This document shows positions 58,812 through 61,431 of a stretch of 61,431 bases of DNA, in pieces (the first letter of the stretch is position 1; each line of letters starts with the position of its first letter). The notes beneath the pieces are model-generated. The model made no database searches. It saw nothing but the letters and a program-made list of their open reading frames with translations, and was not told the origin of the DNA. This stretch comes from Bacteroidales bacterium (GTDB taxonomy: Bacteria; Bacteroidota; Bacteroidia; Bacteroidales; UBA932), in the NCBI GenBank assembly GCA_017455065.1, contig JAFTBU010000042.1, forward strand, positions 1 to 61,431. Direction: 5' to 3'. The position numbers and the translations under genes are program-made.

Positions 58812-58973
58812 ATGAAGACAAGCAGATTACCTTACGAAAATCCGGATCTCCGCAGCTTCGAGTTCAGGTACCAGGGAGCCCTGTGCCAGAGCATGAGGAT
58901 GATGAAGTTCGGTCCCGAGGACACTCCGGGCAACATTGATGACGAAGACATAGTGGATGGAGGGAGTTTCTGA
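58812..58973 (+). CDS. Small protein of 53 residues, translationally coupled to a fimbrillin-like lipoprotein
   Basis: The preferred start is the ATG at 58812; an upstream in-frame ATG at 58791 would add seven residues. The peptide begins MKTSRLPYENPDLRSFEF, has RYQGALCQS in the middle and ends in an acidic tail (NIDDEDIVDGGSF). This pattern (a Tyr-x-x-Pro start, a Gly-x-Leu-Cys middle, an acidic end) is seen in many unnamed short Bacteroidota proteins encoded before surface lipoproteins. Its stop overlaps the next start (TGATG), so translation is coupled. No signal peptide or domain is recognisable. It could be a regulator, a chaperone-like helper or a peptide precursor; nothing here decides. 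Confidence 0.6.
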   Translation: MKTSRLPYENPDLRSFEFRYQGALCQSMRMMKFGPEDTPGNIDDEDIVDGGSF

Positions 58974-60790
58974 TGAAAACTGGTAAATTCATGGCAGCGG
59001 TAGTGATCCTCGCCGCCCTGGCAGCTTGCCAGAAAGAAAAAGAAGGAGTCATCGAAACGGAATATGCCGCAGGGCCCCATACCGTCACCATAACAGCCAG
59101 CCTGTCAGACCAGACCAAGACTCTGATTTCTCAGGATGGCTCCGGACATTTCAACGCCAGCTGGGAAGCGGGAGATGTGATCTACGTAAAAGAGTGGGTG
59201 ACCGGAGTCAGCTCCGATCCCAATCTCGGCGAGCTCGAGAGCGGTTCCAGCTTCGTTGCCACCACCCCCCTGGAAGCAGGAGGAGAGACCGCCACATTCA
59301 CCGCCACCTTCGACGGATATTACTGGGAAGACCCGGCAGTCTGCACACCCGAGGAGCTAGCCACCTATACTTTCACATATAAGTATTTTGCATGCACCTT
59401 CAATCCCTACTACACCAGAGGTGACGGGGAAGACATGTACATACCCCTTATGATAGACCCCAACCAGTCAGTCTTCGCCGGAGGATACAACACATCGGGC
59501 GACATGCTGGTGTCACGCATGGCCGAGTACGTAGGTACCGGCAGGCCTGCGGAGATAGCATTCAACTTCGCACGCCTCGGCACCATAGTGAAAATGACCC
59601 TCTCCGGCCTGCAGGCAGGGGACGAGGTCAAGTCTGGAACCTGGTTCACCGGAGACAAGATGCTGGCGGCTGTCACTCTTGAAGACATTGTGAACTATTA
59701 CCCCGAACAGGGAAAATACAGCTACGGGATTCCAGATTATATGGGGGAGGACTCGTCGTCCCTGGAATCCTGCCGTCAGGTCAATTTCAGCTGCACCGAT
59801 GACACCCGTCCCATCATCGCTGATGCGGAAGGGAAGGCAGAGCTGTACCTCAGGGTCCTGCCCGGAGTCTGCGATGACTGGTTCGGCATGGTCTGCACCG
59901 TGGACAGGGGCGGCGAGGAGCTTTCTTTCTCCAAACTGGTCGATCTCGCGTCCCTTGGGCGCAGCCTCCAGTTCAAGGACGGCGGCCTGACCAAGTTCGA
60001 CCTTGCCCTCAAGCCCGCGACGGTACGCAGCCCCGAGCACATAATGTACGCCGTGCCCAAGCCCCGCACCGGCTTCCTGGCCGCATGGGAGGCCGATCCC
60101 CATGCCTCAGGCTATGAGTGCTACTACCAGCGCTATGGCGATTATGACAAGATCATCCTCACCCCTGAGGCCGGCACAGGCGAGATGGAAGGTATGTACA
60201 CTGTCGAGGTCCCCGGAGGACTTGAGCCCGACAGATATTTTCTGTATGTACGTGCAATCCCCGAATCCGACTACGGGCTGTCTGATTTCCATTTCATGGA
60301 GAAGGAGATGTTCGTGGGCACGACTGCATACCTGCGCTGGCCCGATGTGGACAGTTACGGCAGCACCACCCACCTCGATGACTTGGGCGGAGGTATCCTG
60401 AAAGTATATGAAGACGGCAATGAGTTGACACCCTGGTATTTCGACGCCACCAACCTAAGGACCAACTGGGGCCAGATCTTCTCCAAAGACGACACCAATC
60501 CCTGGACACTGGCCACCAGGACCTTACCCAGTTTCCAGCACGACGGAGAAATCCAAGAGATAGACATCGCACTTTCTTCCAGCAAAGAGAACACGCTCAC
60601 CGTCTACGGCGTCCGTCCCGACGGCACTTCAGTCGAGATCGCCATGCCCGAGCCCAGTTACCTGTCGGAAAGGAATTATTATCACTATGACCTCTCCGGC
60701 GGATCCTACAACGGGTTCCGCATCGAAAGCGGCAGCAAGATCTACGTCTACATGCTCCAAATCCAATACTATCCCCCTACCGGCGAGTGA
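58973..60790 (+). CDS. Fimbrillin-like surface lipoprotein
   Basis: This 605-residue protein has a lipoprotein signal (MKTGKFMAAVVILAALAAC). The N-terminal part (about 35-340) has the fimbrillin/Mfa-like pattern: TITASLSDQTKTLISQD, FNASWEAGDVIYV, and IAFNFARLGTIVKMTLSGL, where the threonine-rich strand and the W-x-x-GD turn are typical. A fibronectin-III-like segment follows (about 355-450, FLAAWEADPHASGYECYYQ), and the C-terminal 150 residues form another beta-rich region. Proteins of this kind are pilus subunits or minor surface adhesins. No assembly genes are visible downstream inside the window. It is coupled to the 53-residue protein upstream. Confidence 0.7.
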   Translation: MKTGKFMAAVVILAALAACQKEKEGVIETEYAAGPHTVTITASLSDQTKTLISQDGSGHFNASWEAGDVIYVKEWVTGVSSDPNLGELESGSSFVATTPLEAGGETATFTATFDGYYWEDPAVCTPEELATYTFTYKYFACTFNPYYTRGDGEDMYIPLMIDPNQSVFAGGYNTSGDMLVSRMAEYVGTGRPAEIAFNFARLGTIVKMTLSGLQAGDEVKSGTWFTGDKMLAAVTLEDIVNYYPEQGKYSYGIPDYMGEDSSSLESCRQVNFSCTDDTRPIIADAEGKAELYLRVLPGVCDDWFGMVCTVDRGGEELSFSKLVDLASLGRSLQFKDGGLTKFDLALKPATVRSPEHIMYAVPKPRTGFLAAWEADPHASGYECYYQRYGDYDKIILTPEAGTGEMEGMYTVEVPGGLEPDRYFLYVRAIPESDYGLSDFHFMEKEMFVGTTAYLRWPDVDSYGSTTHLDDLGGGILKVYEDGNELTPWYFDATNLRTNWGQIFSKDDTNPWTLATRTLPSFQHDGEIQEIDIALSSSKENTLTVYGVRPDGTSVEIAMPEPSYLSERNYYHYDLSGGSYNGFRIESGSKIYVYMLQIQYYPPTGE

Positions 60791-60944
60791 TCGACCGCAG
60801 CCGGACAGGCCAGTTACCGGAGAGTGATCGACCGCAGACGGGCAGGCCGCTTTCAGGCCAGCGTTCCCATTCGCTTTGCTCCTTATGGAGAATAAAGCCG
60901 CAGGAACGCTGGCCTGAAAGCTATTTTAGCTACCCCGGGAGCGG

Positions 60945-61069
60945 CTTTCGCCTCCCCGAGAGCTACTTTCGCTTCCCAGAGAGCGACTTTCGCCTCCCAG
61001 AGAGCGACTTTCGCTTCCCAGAGAGCGACTTTCGCCTCCAAGAGAGCGACTTCGCCTCCCAGGGAGCGG
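60945..61069. repeat. Tandem array of six 21-nt units
   Basis: Units start at 60945, 60966, 60987, 61008, 61029 and 61050; the last lacks one base. The unit is close to CTTTCGCTTCCCAGAGAGCGA, and a C/T at the eighth position alternates between neighbours for the first five, suggesting a 42-nt higher-order unit. Both strands stay open across it because 21 is a multiple of three, but codon content does not support a gene. Confidence 0.9.
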
Positions 61070-61275
61070 TATCTGCGGATTATGAAATTCGTCAGCCCAC
61101 CGACCATGGCTCCTACGGCCCTCCAGAGGGGTTCCGGTGGGCTGACGCCCCCAGTTAGGCCTCGTCAGCCCGGCCACCCATGCCTACAGTGCATTCTGTT
61201 GGGGGTCCGCCGGACTGACGAATGTCATAATGCACGGCTGAACACCGATAGCCGCATAGGATGTCGAGGCCTAGC

Positions 61276-61431
61276 GGGGGTTCAGTCGCGAAATCGGGCC
61301 TTTTTGCTACCGAAGGGTAGGAGCGCCAGGGGGTTCGGTCGCAAATTCGAGCCTTAGTGCTACCGAAGGGTAGGAGCACCAGGGGGTTCAGTCGCAAATT
61401 CGGGCCTTTTTGCTACCGAAGGTCAGGTCAG
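61276..61431. repeat. Tandem array of 53-nt units running off the right edge
   Basis: Copies start at 61276, 61329 and 61382, each beginning GGGGGTTC(A/G)GTCGC and containing GCTACCGAAGG. The first two copies carry the small dyad CTACC-GAAG-GGTAG. The third copy is cut by the window end and differs after 61422. The whole unit is conserved, with no variable spacer, so this is not a CRISPR array. Confidence 0.9.

Larger units (their letters stand above)
60778..61431. repeat. Repeat-rich non-coding block at the right edge
   Basis: After the fimbrillin-like gene I see no credible gene up to the window end. TACCGG(C/A)GAGTGATCGACCGCAG is duplicated with a 37-nt period (60778 and 60815); the first copy includes the gene's stop codon. 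A perfect 19-nt inverted repeat (60849-60867 and 60903-60921, GCTTTCAGGC... / ...GCCTGAAAGC) encloses 35 nt. Further stem-loop arms of 13 nt (61090-61102 and 61135-61147, CGTCAGCCCACCG and its complement) lie between the two tandem arrays listed separately. Confidence 0.8.

Noticed and set aside
60787-61158. 123-codon plus-strand protein with FRFPESD-type repeats
   Set aside because: It is produced by the 21-nt tandem array, which is open on both strands; it overlaps the end of the fimbrillin-like gene and has no signal or homology that I recognise.
61276-61431. CRISPR array
   Set aside because: The 53-nt unit is conserved almost throughout, with no variable spacers, and no cas genes are in the window.

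Overview
The window reads as a GC-rich Bacteroidota genome, most likely an anaerobic, glycan-degrading Bacteroidales from a gut or rumen. The reasons are two SusC/SusD pairs, promoters of the TTTG-N19-TAnnTTTG type, SPase II lipoprotein signals on most exported enzymes, no consistent Shine-Dalgarno sequences, TPR-LuxR regulators, and an anaerobic GlpABC dehydrogenase. I cannot name the species. All family calls come from reading the sequence, not from database searches.

Layout. 1-400: the N-terminal piece of a tyrosine-recombinase-like gene facing the 3' end of a tRNA-Ala. 454-823: rpmE2 (L31 type B) with promoter and terminator. 822-8539: a rhamnose/uronic-acid glycan cluster, with a GH2 uronidase-like lipoprotein and a GH78 on the minus strand and a GH106 on the plus strand, probably removing alpha-L-rhamnose and then a beta-uronic acid.

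8491-37883: a large polysaccharide utilisation locus for acetylated galacto(gluco)mannan. It holds a cellobiose 2-epimerase, an AraC regulator, two SusC/SusD pairs, a triplicated surface glycan-binding lipoprotein, a GH5_7-like mannanase fused to a CE7-like esterase, GH5_4-like and GH5_2-like endo-enzymes, a GH26 mannanase, a GH130 mannosylglucose phosphorylase, a GPH symporter, a GH94 cellobiose phosphorylase, a GH36 alpha-galactosidase and a GH2 beta-galactosidase. Surface and periplasmic enzymes would cut and debranch the polymer. Imported mannobiose and cellobiose would then be epimerised and split by phosphate in the cytoplasm, which saves ATP.

37950-40253: an Omp85-type barrel and an alpha/beta hydrolase. 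40339-46562 (plus) and 46986-49214 (minus): two converging glycerol/glycerol-3-phosphate operons, glpA-glpB-glpC-glpQ-glpT and glpK-glpF. A second GH36, an unknown secreted protein, an OmpA-family protein and a 71-residue LuxR-type helix-turn-helix protein lie upstream of glpK on the same strand.

53948-60790: a regulatory and envelope region. It has two TPR/transmembrane/LuxR-type regulators (one carrying what looks like a degenerate histidine-kinase dimerisation helix), an AbrB-like protein with an acyltransferase, a tRNA-Ser whose 3' end is copied twice nearby, and a 53-residue small protein coupled to a fimbrillin-like lipoprotein. 60778-61431 is repeat-rich non-coding DNA: a 37-nt duplication, a 19-bp inverted repeat, 21-nt tandem repeats and 53-nt tandem repeats running off the window edge.

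The most promising unexplained items are the membrane-tethered/soluble helix-turn-helix pair with its twin dyad operators, the kinase-like LuxR regulator, the tRNA-Ser fragment duplications, and the repeat block at the right edge.
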